From NCBI GenBank assembly GCA_965112735.1, contig OZ218954.1, forward strand, positions 2,852,001-2,916,000: a stretch of DNA of 64,000 nucleotides, written 5' to 3'. The notes under the pieces were generated by a model that saw nothing but the letters and a program-made list of their open reading frames with translations, was not told the origin of the DNA and did no database searches. Made by a program: the position numbers and the translations under genes. This DNA is from Phaeosaccion multiseriatum (taxonomy: Eukaryota > Ochrophyta, other classes). This document shows positions 1 to 10,245 of this stretch, one piece after another (the stretch's first letter is position 1; every line of letters begins with the position of its first letter).

Positions 1-200
1 CCCACCTCCCACTCCTCCCTCCGCCCTGCCCTGTGCGGCCGTCCCCGTCCCTCCCCGCTGCGGTGCCCCTCTCTTCTCCTCCCATCGCCCTCTTGCTCCC
101 TCCGCCCCCCCCGTCGGAGCTGACTGAAGGTCTATTTCCCCATCTACTTGTCCTGGGTTTGCTCGCTCCTGCAGCCTGCTGCTGCTGCCCTTGCCGGTAA

Positions 201-231
<31 letters not shown>

Positions 232-3200
232 GATGGTGAGGCGGTTTCATCTGTTGGTGCCTCTGCTGCTGGCGCTGCTGCTGCTGACCGCTCTTGAGCT
301 TGAGGCCTTTTGTATTGCTTCGATACGAGGCCCACTGCTTGGACATGCTTTGACTGAAGTCCACCTTGATTCGTCTGCGATGGTTGGGGTGGGACGAAGG
401 GACGAAGGCGGGCAAGGCGGGCGGCGTAAGCAAGCAGAGCGCCGGCAGCAGAGAGGGAGCACAACGATCAAGATGAGTGAATATGTCGGACGAGCAACAC
501 GCAAGCGAGCACGCACACGCACACAGACGGGCCTAGCTATCATGCGTTGCTCATTTCCTTGAAGGCCTCCTCACACGCGCACACGTACGCACGTACACAC
601 ACACACACGCGCACGCACACGCACGCACGCACACACACACACACGCACCAACTCGTACACACGCACGCACCCACACGTATACAAGAAACGCACGCACACA
701 CATCCACAAAGAGACACGTACCTGTCGTCGATGAGTACGTTGTTCATCTTCCTGTAAGCCTCTTCGCACGCCTCCACTGTTTCGAACTCAACGAAACCGT
801 AGTTCAGGCTGGTAAGGGAGGGAGGGAGGGAGGGAGAGAGGGAGGAATTGAGGGAGTGTGTGGGTGCATGAGGGGGTGAGTGAGTGAGTGAGTGAGTGAG
901 TGGGTTCGTGAGTGAGTGAGTGAAGGAGGCGGGGGGGGGGGTGAGTATGTGGCTGATTATATGTGCGCCCCCCCCCTGGCTGACCTGTCGCCCGTGATGT
1001 GGTCTCTGCAGAGCTCAGCTTTGCATGGCCCGAAGCGAGAGAAAATGATCTGTATCCACCGACCGGAAAGAGCGCAAGGGAGAGGGAGTAAGAGAGTGTG
1101 GCAAGCAGAAGGAGGGGCAGGAGGGAAGGGTTGACCGGATAGCGGGCAGAGGGTAGAGTGGAAAAGAGGAGGGGGTGCGAATGGGATGGATGATTGGTCT
1201 CTCGCACAACCAACCGTACAGACACAGACACACGCGCTCCAATCGTTCAGCTCCCTATCTCCCTCCCTCCCTCTGTCCCCTGTATCACCAACTGCCCACC
1301 CTTACCTCTAGATCGTCATCGGTTGTGACGGGATTGATCTTACAAATGAAAAGAACGTTCTCCGGGGGGGCCATGTCAGCGTCGGGTACATCTCCGATCA
1401 TCTCCAGGACAGCAGCGTGGCTCTTCGCCTCCTTCTCACGGATTGACTTCTCGAGCTCCGCGGAGGACTTGGCGTCTCCCTCTCCGATCTTGTGTGGGGG
1501 GAAGGAGGGGAGGGGAGGGAGGGAGGGAGGAAGGGAGGGGGGAGAGGGAGGAATGGAAGGAGGGAGGGAGGAAGGGAGGGGGGGGATTCATCAGCAGCGC
1601 CCCCACTTCAATAGAGGAGGGGGGGGGGGGGGGGGTCGGAGGAGTGCGTGCGAGCGTGAATGGCAGTAGATGGCAATAGATGGCCGCCGAGAGCAGATTG
1701 CAGAGCAGATAGCACACCGTACCTTCTCGTGCACGCCGATTCGGGGAGGAAGTTTCTCCTCTTCGGGTTTGTCTCGAGTGGGGGAGGCTTTTGAAGCGAC
1801 AAAAGCAAAGGCGATGCAAGGCCGAGTGGAGGGGAGGGGAGAAAGGCAGAGGAAAGGGGGGGAGAGGAGGAAGAGGAGGAGGAGGAGGAGGAGGAGGCGG
1901 AGGAGGAGGAGGAGGAGGAGGAGGAGGAGGAGGAGGGAAGGGGAGGCGGCCCATCAGATGAGAGTGGCGTCGCTACACATCACCCAGCGCCTCGAGGACA
2001 AAGAGTACATGAGAGCTGATGGGTCGGGCTGTGGTACCCCTTGGCAGCCGGGCTGTGGTGAGCAGTGCTCTCGACCTCTCTCTCTGTGTCCCTTTCTCGC
2101 CCTCTTTCTCCCTTCTCCCTCCCTCCCTCTGCGCCCCTTTCTCGCCCTCCCCCCCCCCTCCTCCCCCCCCTCCTCCTCCTCCTCCTCCTCCTCCTCCTCT
2201 ACAGTCCCACACTCCCGTCCTTTCCCTCCCCACCTCACTCACCTGGAGGAATCACGAGTTGGCTGGGGTTGTCGTATGGGTCATCAAGCACGTGGGTGTG
2301 CAGGATGCGGATGTCTCTGAAAGGCCGACCGTCATCGTCTGTGTGAAAGAACGGAGAGGGCAGGAGCGTGTGTGTGTGTGTGTGTGGAGGGAGGGAGGAG
2401 ACAGGGGAAGGAGTGAGCTCGGCAGTCAAGTTAGGAAGGAGTGAGCTCGGCAGTCAAGTTAGGAAGGAGTGAGCTCGGCAGTCAAGTTAGGAAGGAGTTG
2501 TCACGCTCACGCTCCGCTGTGTTCTTCTGTCCGTTCCCCTTTTTAATTCCACTGAAACGAAAACTGAAAGCCGGCCAGCAGCGCAGCGGGCTCTAACTCA
2601 CCCACGAACTGCTCCTCGATCTTCTGCAGCACATCGAAGCCCTCCTCCACCTTTCCGAAGATTGTGTGCTGCGGGAAAGTGTGGGGGCAGCAGCAGTTTG
2701 GTATTGCAGTAGACGAGGAACAAGGCGGTTGTGAAGGAGCTAGAGGTCAGCCTTACGAAGAGGATGGGCGAGCAGGAGACACCCCATGGCAATTGGACGC
2801 TTTGTCTTTCCGAAGCTTACCTTTCCATCCAAATGCTCTAGATTATCATCACGGAGCGTGAAGAAGAACTGAGGGGGTAGAGAGGGGAGAGAGAAGAGGG
2901 AGCGGGTGGGAGTTCAGAGAGGGCCGCCTTACTGTTCTCCCTCCCTCCCCGCCCCGCCCCTTTCTCTCTCTATCGCTCTCTCTCTCTCTCGAGGAAATAG
3001 TTTGCCACCCTCCTCCCCGGCCGGAGCAGAGACGAAGGCGGGCCCCACGCAACCCGCATCACACGCACCTGACACTTGTTGCTGTTAGGCACGCCCATGT
3101 TCGCCATACACAGGAGGCCTTTTTCGTTGTGCTTCCTCGTCGGGATGATCTGAAAGGCCGGTGGGAGACAGAGGCATAGAAACGAAGTGCGTGGCTCAAA

Positions 3201-3542
3201 CCTCGAACAGCAGCAGCAGCAAAATTCCTCCCACCCTTCCCTGAATGGACCATCAGCACCTCCCCCTCTTGTCTCTCTGTGTATGCACAAAAGACGCACC
3301 TCGTCAGCAAAGAGCGTTGCCTGCTCCCCGTACATCATGCCGTAAACACTCGTACCGCCCTTCCCCGTGCCCGTAGGGTCACCTGTCTGGATCATAAACC
3401 CCTCCTGCACGTTGAAAAAGAGGCATCCGTGGTAGTACTTGATTGTGCACAGTTTGAGAAAGTTCTTGCAAGCCAGGGGGGCCTCGTCGGTGAGGAGATC
3501 TACGACCACCTCGCCCAGCGAAGTCTCGATTAGAACCGACAT
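1..3542 (-). CDS. PPIL4: PPIL4-type cyclophilin (peptidyl-prolyl isomerase) with RRM; 3' end off window
   Basis: Ten exons can be joined in phase: 3542-3300, 3149-3069, 2868-2821, 2668-2602, 2338-2243, 1787-1723, 1488-1306, 1049-985, 808-722, 374-1. The product starts [16 protein letters not shown] and reads through a cyclophilin domain ([38 protein letters not shown]), a linker, then an RRM ([48 protein letters not shown]). That order and the linker ([15 protein letters not shown]) are characteristic of PPIL4/CypRRM nuclear proteins, which act with RNA-processing complexes. The C-terminus turns into Gln-, Gly- and Arg-rich sequence and is cut by the window edge. The start is set by homology at 3542; an in-frame ATG at 3578 is possible but less likely. 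Introns hold (CACT)n, (CCCT)n and (AC)n tracts, and the intron 1488-1723 side carries a GGC/GAG-rich stretch. Family assignment is firm; whether the isomerase is active is not judged. Confidence 0.93.
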
Positions 3543-4032
3543 ATATATCTCCCCCTTGGCCTCCAACAAGCCAACCAAGTAAAGCGACTGATGATCCAGC
3601 GGGGTTCACAGATGGACGAGAGAGGCCCCTTTGGCCCTGAGATCTGCAGCGGCGGGGCGAAGCAATGAAGACCTATGCGCAGTGCACAGCAGAGAGACGG
3701 GAAAATGCGCAGGTGAGCAGGAGACTTTGCCTTGTGGGCTGCGGTGCGCAAAAGGAACGGCCCAGTACAGCCCTCAAAGGAGGACTGACTCCAATCCTCC
3801 TTTGTCCACATACAGTCTCATCCCCCCCCCCCTTCTTCTCCATGCAGGTGCCCTGCTCTTCTCTGCAGAATCTGAGGGTGAGAGGGGGGAGAGGAAATTG
3901 ATGCTCATGCTTTTCCACGCAGGGAGTGTGGCAGTCGTCAGTCCTTGGTCTGTGCCACTGCTCAATCCAACTACTACCCGAACTATCCCCGTCTGTGTGT
4001 GCTTGTCTGCTAATGCCCCCCGCGTCCTTCAG

Positions 4033-4445
4033 CACTGGGAGAAGCTGTACACAACCAAGTTCGGTTTTGCGTTTGTTCGCTGTCGGAGAGACGGAGAGCC
4101 ACCGGAAGAGACTCTCCGCATCCTCAAAAGCAGATACCTCAATGCGAGGTACGTGTCAAGTACCCACACACAAGCGGTGTCATACAGCATCGAAGCCCGT
4201 GCCTTGACAGACCCGACTGTTCCCCGACTGCCCCTGGCCATTCACTCTAAGTCGTGCCGAGTTCTCTTCCTGTGGACCTCTCCGCCCCTCAACTCACATG
4301 TGCCGCATTGTTTGGTACCACACATCCCTCCCTCCCTCCCTCCCTCCCTCCCTCCCTGTTACGCAGAGCAACCGAGGTGGCAGTGTCCAACGAGGAGAAG
4401 CGTCGCCTCTCTGCAGCGGCCACTCACCCCCCCTCCCGCCTGTGA
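4033..4445 (+). CDS. OHCU decarboxylase-like protein, C-terminal half only
   Basis: Two exons, 4033-4148 and 4367-4445, join in phase (AG/A at the junction). They encode HWEKLYTTKFGFAFVRC, then EETLRILKSRYLNAR and ATEVAVSNEEKRRL, ending at a TGA. This matches the C-terminal half of 2-oxo-4-hydroxy-4-carboxy-5-ureidoimidazoline decarboxylase, the third step of urate to allantoin conversion, where a 'KFGFxFV' strand is followed by helices ending near 'E..KI..LRL'. The N-terminal half, which carries the family's catalytic His and Glu, was not found in the ~490 bases up to the divergent PPIL4 start. It may lie in very short exons, or this may be a truncated copy. The 3' end is also slightly degenerate (ends THPPSRL). 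The intron contains a (CCCT)n tract before its acceptor. Confidence 0.6.
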
Positions 4446-5453
4446 GCTTGCGTGGAGCGTCGATATTCAGACCCCCCCCTTGACGACGCAGCTTGACCCT
4501 GATCCTTGGCACCAGGGGAGGGGGCGGCTTTGACCTGCAGCATCACCGGACCTTTTAGAGCCTGGGGAAGCAGGTCACTCGCTGGGTGCAGGCAGCGACG
4601 AAGGCAGCAAACAGGAAGGGGGCGAAAGGAAGGGAATGCGGATATGTTTTCTATGAAGGAGGGTAAGCGGCGGGGCGGGGGCAACACTGAGCACTACCAC
4701 CAGCAGCAGCACCAGCAGTAGTAGCACCACGACCACCAGTAGCAGGAAGGCTTGGAGTGCTGTGCGAAAGCCGATACTTACTGTTGTGCCTCCTGTGCTC
4801 CAAAGGAACGAAACGCGGCTGCCCCGGGCTTTGGTCCGTGGAGTGCGTAAAGAGGGGGTCATCAGCGAGGGCTACAGATCCGTGGACAGATCTGTGGACA
4901 GGCCTGGACCGTTGAGTGGACCGTTGAGTGGGGTGGGGAGTCTTGGATGTTGGAAGACACACGTTGTCACCTTTCAAACCCTGTCGAAGTCTAATCACTG
5001 GCCACGGGGGGGGGCATTGTGAGTCAAAGCCGTGCGATACACAGCTGCTGCCCCTGGGGTGGAGTGAAACAGAGTGCGTGGAGCTTGAAGCTGCTGCCAG
5101 GAATTGTGTGTTCGAAAGCGCCGAGCTCTGTTCCGTGGGGAGCAGTTTTCAAGTGGAGCGGTCGGTCCATCTCCAAAGGCTTCAAAGAAAGACACTTGCT
5201 GAGCAGCCGAGCAATAACAAGAAGAGGCAACGAGAGACTTTGACTTTTCATGTGCCTGCGATGTTTTGGTGTCTTGTGCCTGTGCGTGTGGAACCACTTC
5301 ACTTGAGCGACAGCCGTGAGGGAGGGAGGGAGGCGCGGGGCTGGATGATGACGTCGACATTCACACGCTTGCCTTGCTTGCCTGGACGGCTGTACGGCTG
5401 TTGTCGGATGAGGCTGAGAACGAACGAAGGGCTCTATTCGAGTGGAGGGCTTG
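4446..5453. other. Spacer with no recognisable gene
   Basis: Open frames are present on both strands but none shows a known domain, consistent codon pattern or plausible exon chain. It holds a short CAG/CCA-rich patch near 4690-4745 and direct duplications such as CCGTTGAGTGGA at about 4909-4931. I see no RNA gene. Confidence 0.5.
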
Positions 5454-5629
5454 CACGAGACAAGGTCATCATGTCCATCACGAGACAAGGTCATCATGTC
5501 CATCACGAGAAAAGGTCATCATGTCCATCACGAGACAAGGTCATCATGTCCATCACGAGACAAGGTCATCATGTCCATCACGAGACAAGGTCATCATGTC
5601 CAGCACGAGACAAGGTCATCATGTCCATC
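5454..5629. repeat. 25-bp minisatellite, about 7 copies
   Basis: The unit CACGAGACAAGGTCATCATG plus TCCAT repeats seven times with only two visible substitutions (one ACAAGG to AAAAGG, one CCAT to CCAG). It stays open in several frames only because of its low stop content; no gene is inferred. Confidence 0.95.
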
Positions 5630-5884
5630 AATGTGTCGGGGGATGAGTGTGTGTGATTCACCTCCAGAGTCAAGGGAGGTCACGCTGCTGTCAAGCGTCA
5701 AGTCTCAGGGGATGGGAGGGGAGGGAGGGAGTGAGTGAGTGAGGGAGGCGGACAGGACCAGTACTCAGGAGGGGAGAGGAGAGGAGAGCACAGATATGGA
5801 TAGCATAGCAGCCATATGAGAGAGGCACCACTTCCGAGGCGGCGCGGGCCTTTAGCCCCCCCACCCCCCACCTCCCCTTTGTTT

Positions 5885-6146
5885 CTTTGGTAAAAACAAA
5901 GCCATGCAAATATATTATATTGAATGAATGTAAAGCATTAACGGCCCAAAATATAATATTAGCTGTTGATTTCCAAAATATAATAAAAAATAAGGGCGAT
6001 CCTCTCGTAAGATGGACAAAGTGGACTGACTCACGGGTCTGCTTTGCTCTAAAGTGGAAGGGGATTTATTCTAAAGCATAAAAAAAGCAGACCCGTGAGT
6101 CAGTCCACTTTAGACCCATCTGTCCACTTTGTGTCCATCTTACGAG
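5885..6146. repeat. AT-rich hairpin / MITE-like inverted repeat
   Basis: An AT-rich segment (about 5885-5995, unlike its GC-rich surroundings) is followed by an inverted repeat. The left arm, 6003-6045, begins CTCGTAAGATGGAC. The right arm, about 6083-6146, ends GTCCATCTTACGAG. The stem includes the ~26-bp AAGCAGACCCGTGAGTCAGT region. The right arm has about 21 extra bases that repeat part of the arm. Loop is about 35-40 bp. No coding potential. It could be a foldback element or a transcribed hairpin. Confidence 0.7.
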
Positions 6147-6285
6147 TCGACATTCGCGTGCTGTCTCCCCCGTTGGACCCTCTTTGCCATTCTTGTGTGT
6201 ACTGCAGGAGTGAGTAAGTGATGCCGCTCGCCGCAATTCAAGACGGTCACCCCTCCCCTCCCATCCCCTCCCCTCCCCTCACATA

Positions 6286-6720
6286 CATGGAGTGACAGAA
6301 ATGTATGCAGCAGCAAGTGTCCACAAGGACGGTGCTGCCTCTGCCATTCTTCCCCTTCGATCCCCTTCCCTCCCCTCACATACTTGGAGTGACAGAGATG
6401 TATGCCGCAGCAAGTGTCCACAAGGACAGTGCTGCCTCTGCCACGCTTCCCCTTCGATCCCCTTCGATCCCCTTCCCTCCCCTCACATACATGGAGTGAC
6501 AGAGATGTATGCCGCAGCAAGTGTCCACAAGGACAGTGCTGCCTCTGCCACTCTTCTTCCTTCGATCCCCTTCCCTCCCCTCACATACATGGAGTGACAG
6601 ATAATGTATGCCGCAGCAAGTGTCCACAAGGACAGTGCTGCCTCTGCCACTCTTCTTCCTTCGATCCCCTCCCCTCCCCTCACATACATCGATTGACAGA
6701 AATGTATGCCGCAGCACTGT
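6286..6720. repeat. ~95-bp tandem repeat, about 5 copies, followed by an inverted half copy
   Basis: Each unit contains GAGTGACAGAAATGTATGC, GCAGCAAGTGTCCACAAGGA, CAGTGCTGCCTCTGCCA and a CCTTCGATCCCCT / TCCCCTCACATACAT tail. Copies vary in the number of TTCGATCCCC sub-repeats. At about 6706-6765 the core appears inverted (TGTCCTTGTGGACA, then GCGGCATACATTTCTGTCAC), so the array runs directly into the palindrome that follows. Confidence 0.9.
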
Positions 6721-6772
6721 CCTTGTGGACACTCGCTGCGGCATACATTTCTGTCACTCTCCCCATACTTCT

Positions 6773-6773
<1 letters not shown>

Positions 6774-6816
<43 letters not shown>

Positions 6817-7328
6817 CTGAACGGACATATGGTCAGGGAGACAGGTGGGCGGGTCCGAGTTCGGCGGCTCCGGTCTCCCCCCCCGGGCGAGAAGGAGCTC
6901 GACGTCCCGGGGGGGGCGCGCAGCGCCGCCGACTTTGCTTGGAGTTATGGTCAAGCAACACCACTCAACTTTGGCGTAAGGAAGTAAGTAAGGACGTAGC
7001 TTGGGGTTAATATTGTTCGTAAGGAAGAAGTATGGGGAGAGTGACAGAAATGTATATACATACATACATTTCTGTCACTCTCCCCATACTTCTTCCTTAC
7101 GAACAATATTAACCTCAAGCTACGTCCTTACTTACTTCCTTACGCAAAGTTGAGGGGTGTTGCTTGACCATAACTCAAAGCAAAGTCGGCGCTGCCCGTC
7201 CCCCCCGGGACGTCGAGCTCCTTCTCGCCCGGGGGGGGAGACCGGAGCCGCCGCACTCCGACCCGCCCACCTGTCTCCCTGACCATCTGTCCGTTCAGGG
7301 GTGTGTGTGTGTGTGTGTGTGTGTGCGT
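6774..7328. repeat. Large palindrome (inverted repeat arms ~270 bp)
   Basis: The left arm (about 6774-7056) and right arm (about 7060-7328) are near-perfect reverse complements. Matching landmarks are (AC)n/(GT)n at the outer ends, CCCTGAACGGAC against GTCCGTTCAGGG, GGGCGAGAAGGAGCTCGACG against its complement, and AGAAGTATGGGGAGAGTGAC against GTCACTCTCCCCATACTTCT. The centre is the short spacer GTATATACATACATAC. There is no gene within the arms. It is likely a foldback element or the product of an inverted duplication. Confidence 0.92.
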
Positions 7329-7457
7329 GGATCCTGCTGCCCCGTGTGCCGTTCTCTGCGGCTGCTGCTACTCCCCCTCCCCCTGCCTGTTAGACGTCTA
7401 GCGAACAATACCAGAGCCTTGAGAGCCAAGGTGAGGAGAAGCAGGAGGGGCAGGGGC

Positions 7458-8701
7458 TTAGCACACTCCGTGTAAGGGATACACGTCCAGCCCTTGTCGG
7501 TGTTGCTGCTGCTGCTGCTGCTGCTGCTGTTGCTGCTGTTGCTGCGGTGGCTGTATCACCAACTGGTGCGGCGCCTGCTGCTGGTGTGCCACCAGTTGCT
7601 GCTCCCACCGCTCCCGCTGCTCCCGCTGCTGCTGCTGCTCCCGGTGCTCCCGCTGCTGCTGCTGCTGTGCCAACAGTTGCTGCTCCCGCCGCCGCTGCTG
7701 TTGTGCCAACAGTTGCTGCTCCCGCTGCTCCCGCTGCTGCTGCTGCTCCCGCTGCTGCTGTGCCAACAGTTGCTGCTCCCGCCGCCGCTGCTGTTGTTGT
7801 TGTTGTTGTTGTTGTTGCTGCTGCTGCTTCTCGTGCTGCTGCCCCCCCGGATAAATGGCCGGGACAAGAGCGAAGTTGACCCTGTTGAGCTGATCCTTGG
7901 GGAGGATGTGCTCCGGGTTACCCACTTGATGCAAATAAGAGCACGTGCCATTGTGGCAGCGCTTCTTCCTCAGGAAGTCACGACAGTACTTCGTCGTGCC
8001 CAAGGTTGCGGTTAGAGGACGCTCCCCTTCCCGCATAACGAGGTTGTCCACTGCTTGGATGCTAAAAAGTACATCAGTGGTAAAGTACGTCAATATTTAG
8101 AAGGAAGAAGAAAGAACAAACAGAAGGGAGGAACAAAAAAATCAGCGACGGAGCAATGGACATCCTGCTGCTTACGCTCCCTCCTCCTCCTCCTCCTCCT
8201 CCTCATCTCCCCCCCCCCCCCCTCTCCCTGTAATTCAGCCTCCCCCTACCCCTCCAATCCCTCTTCACGTACCAGTCGTGAGCTTCCTGCGGCGAAGTGT
8301 ACGTGATATACACACTCGCGCTGCCGTAGCGCTCGTCAATGCCGGGCCGCACTACGTGGAGCGTGACTGAAAAAGTCACGATGGTACCAAATTGTGCGAA
8401 ATACCTGCCGATATCTGCGCGGGTCATGTCGGCGGGCATGCCCATCACGTACACCAGCTGAGGCTGGACTTCCCGCAGCGATTCCAGATAGTTCATAGCC
8501 TCGAGGGAGAGCTCCTGTTCGTCTTGCCCCCCCCCCGGCTGGTTCAGGTATTGCAGCGCAGCCTGGTGGAGCCGGTTCACGGGCTGCTGCTGTTGCTGCT
8601 GCTGCTGCTGCCTCACCTGCTGCTGCCACGCCCCATCGTTGCGTTGGTGGTGAGCCCCTGCTCTTCCCCCCTCCCCGCCTCGCACCGCGGCTATCTGCCT
8701 C

Positions 8702-8769
<68 letters not shown>

Positions 8770-8847
8770 CGCCCCATCGTTGTGTGGGGGGGGAGCGCCA
8801 CCTGCTCGCCCCCCCTCCCTGCCTGGCACCTCGGCTGCTGAGGCCAT
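7458..8847 (-). CDS. CNOT4-like RRM plus CCCH zinc-finger protein (no RING seen)
   Basis: Two exons, 8847-8273 and 8061-7458, splice in phase (TG/C) to give about 392 residues. The N-terminus is Ala/Gly/Gln-rich with a 20-plus Gln run. An RRM follows (VYVMGMPADMTRADIGRYFA, then ASVYITYTSPQEAHD joined to CIQAVDNLV). The next segment, TATLGTTKYC, leads into a C-x8-C-x4-C-x3-H finger (CRDFLRKKRCHNGTCSYLH). This RRM-CCCH block with the 'LGTTKYC' link is diagnostic of CNOT4/Not4, the E3 ligase subunit of CCR4-NOT. The usual N-terminal RING is absent from this model and was not found upstream. The C-terminus is a long Gln/Arg tract that includes one translated copy of the dispersed motif (HQLVIQ). 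Start at 8847 is the first plausible Met and is uncertain. Confidence 0.85.
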
Positions 8848-9680
8848 GTTCCATGCCCCGTGGCCAAGCTGTATATCAAACGTGAAGTTTGTGCCAAGCT
8901 GCGTTCAGCTTGAATAAGATACTACGTAAGTACTTGAGACTCCTCCTCGGGGAAGAGGACTGGAAGGTGTGAGCCGGACAGAGCTATACTCTGTGCAGCC
9001 TCGAGAGTCATGACTGTTGCTTGCCGACTTGCCACTTACCATTGCCGGGCACAGTTGAGTTTCCAGGTAGGAAGCATGCTGCTGTTGCCTACGGTGGGTG
9101 GCGCCAATGGTGCGTTGGAAGGTGAAGGCGCCCACGCCCACACTCGTCCACGCCCACACTCATCATCTCTAACTTCGTCTTTGCTGCTGCGGCTTCCTGC
9201 CTGAGTGGAACTGCTGCAGCAGCTGGCTCTGGCCCACGCCCCATCATCCTTGTTCCTTTCCTTCTCTTCATTACAAGGCAACGCAGAGGGGGGGACAATG
9301 AGAATGGAAGGGCTGCCGTTTGGTTATGATTTTGGCCGTTTGGCCATTTTTGTGTGCGTTGGTCATAAGCCAGCAAATTACGTAATTGGCTTACGTAGGG
9401 GTTTAAACAGTATGGGGAAAAAATACGATACATAAGCGTATGCTCATTGGGAGAGAAATGGATTATTGTCCCGGGCACGGATTCTCTCCTCCTCGCCTGT
9501 AGAAAGCCCTGGAGTGCGCAAGAAATCAAGAAAGAGAGCTGCCGCTGCTGTGTGGCTGCCGCTGCTGATGCTGTTGCTCCCAACTGCTGTCTGTCTGTCT
9601 GTACATTACGAATGGAGCCATCAAAGCTACAATCAAAAGCCCCCCCCCCCCCCCCCCGCCTCACTCCCAATGCTCTACTA
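8848..9680. other. Spacer between two minus-strand genes
   Basis: No domain-bearing frame is visible on either strand. The stretch around 9310-9440 is AT-richer and could include promoter sequence for the CNOT4-like gene or the 3' UTR of the NOL10 gene. I see no RING exon that would complete the CNOT4-like protein. Confidence 0.5.
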
Positions 9681-9811
9681 CTATCTCTTCTTCCCCTTGC
9701 CTCCCCTTCCCCCCCTACCCCCTCCCTTTCCTCCCTTGGCTCTATTGGCAGGCTCCTTGGGCACGTAAGTAAACTCCCTCACCACCTCTGTCCCACCCCC
9801 AAAGCCGTGGC

Positions 9812-9843
<32 letters not shown>

Positions 9844-10212
9844 CCGCCACCCCCCTCCCCTCCTCCTCCCTTACGCCGAATGATGGTGCGGGTCTCCGTC
9901 ACCTGCCGCTTGTCTGCCTCCGCAGCTGCCACGCGCTCACTCAGCGGAATGTTCTTTTCATTCCTTCGCTGATTCTGCGCCGAGCGGCTCATGGGCTGCG
10001 TGAGCATCGCCACGTTGCTTGCGTTGGTCTGTGTAGCGCTAATCTCAAAGAACTTAGTGGTCGAGGGGGGCGCGGAAGGGGGGGCCTTTCTCCTTGTCTT
10101 TCCGCCTGCTGCGGCTGTGGCTGCTGCTGCCGCCGCTCGGCCCCATTGGTCGCCCTTCTGTTTCTTTAGCCTTTGTCGCTCTTTGCGCGTCTGCTTCTTC
10201 GCGTGATCATTG

Positions 10213-10245
<33 letters not shown>

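Noticed and set aside
5454-5646. Possible CRISPR-like array
   Set aside because: The 25-bp units are contiguous with no spacers, and the genome is eukaryotic. It is a minisatellite.
9089-9670. Minus-strand 193-codon frame upstream of the CNOT4-like gene
   Set aside because: No domain match, no RING cysteines, and low-complexity ends. Treated as spacer.
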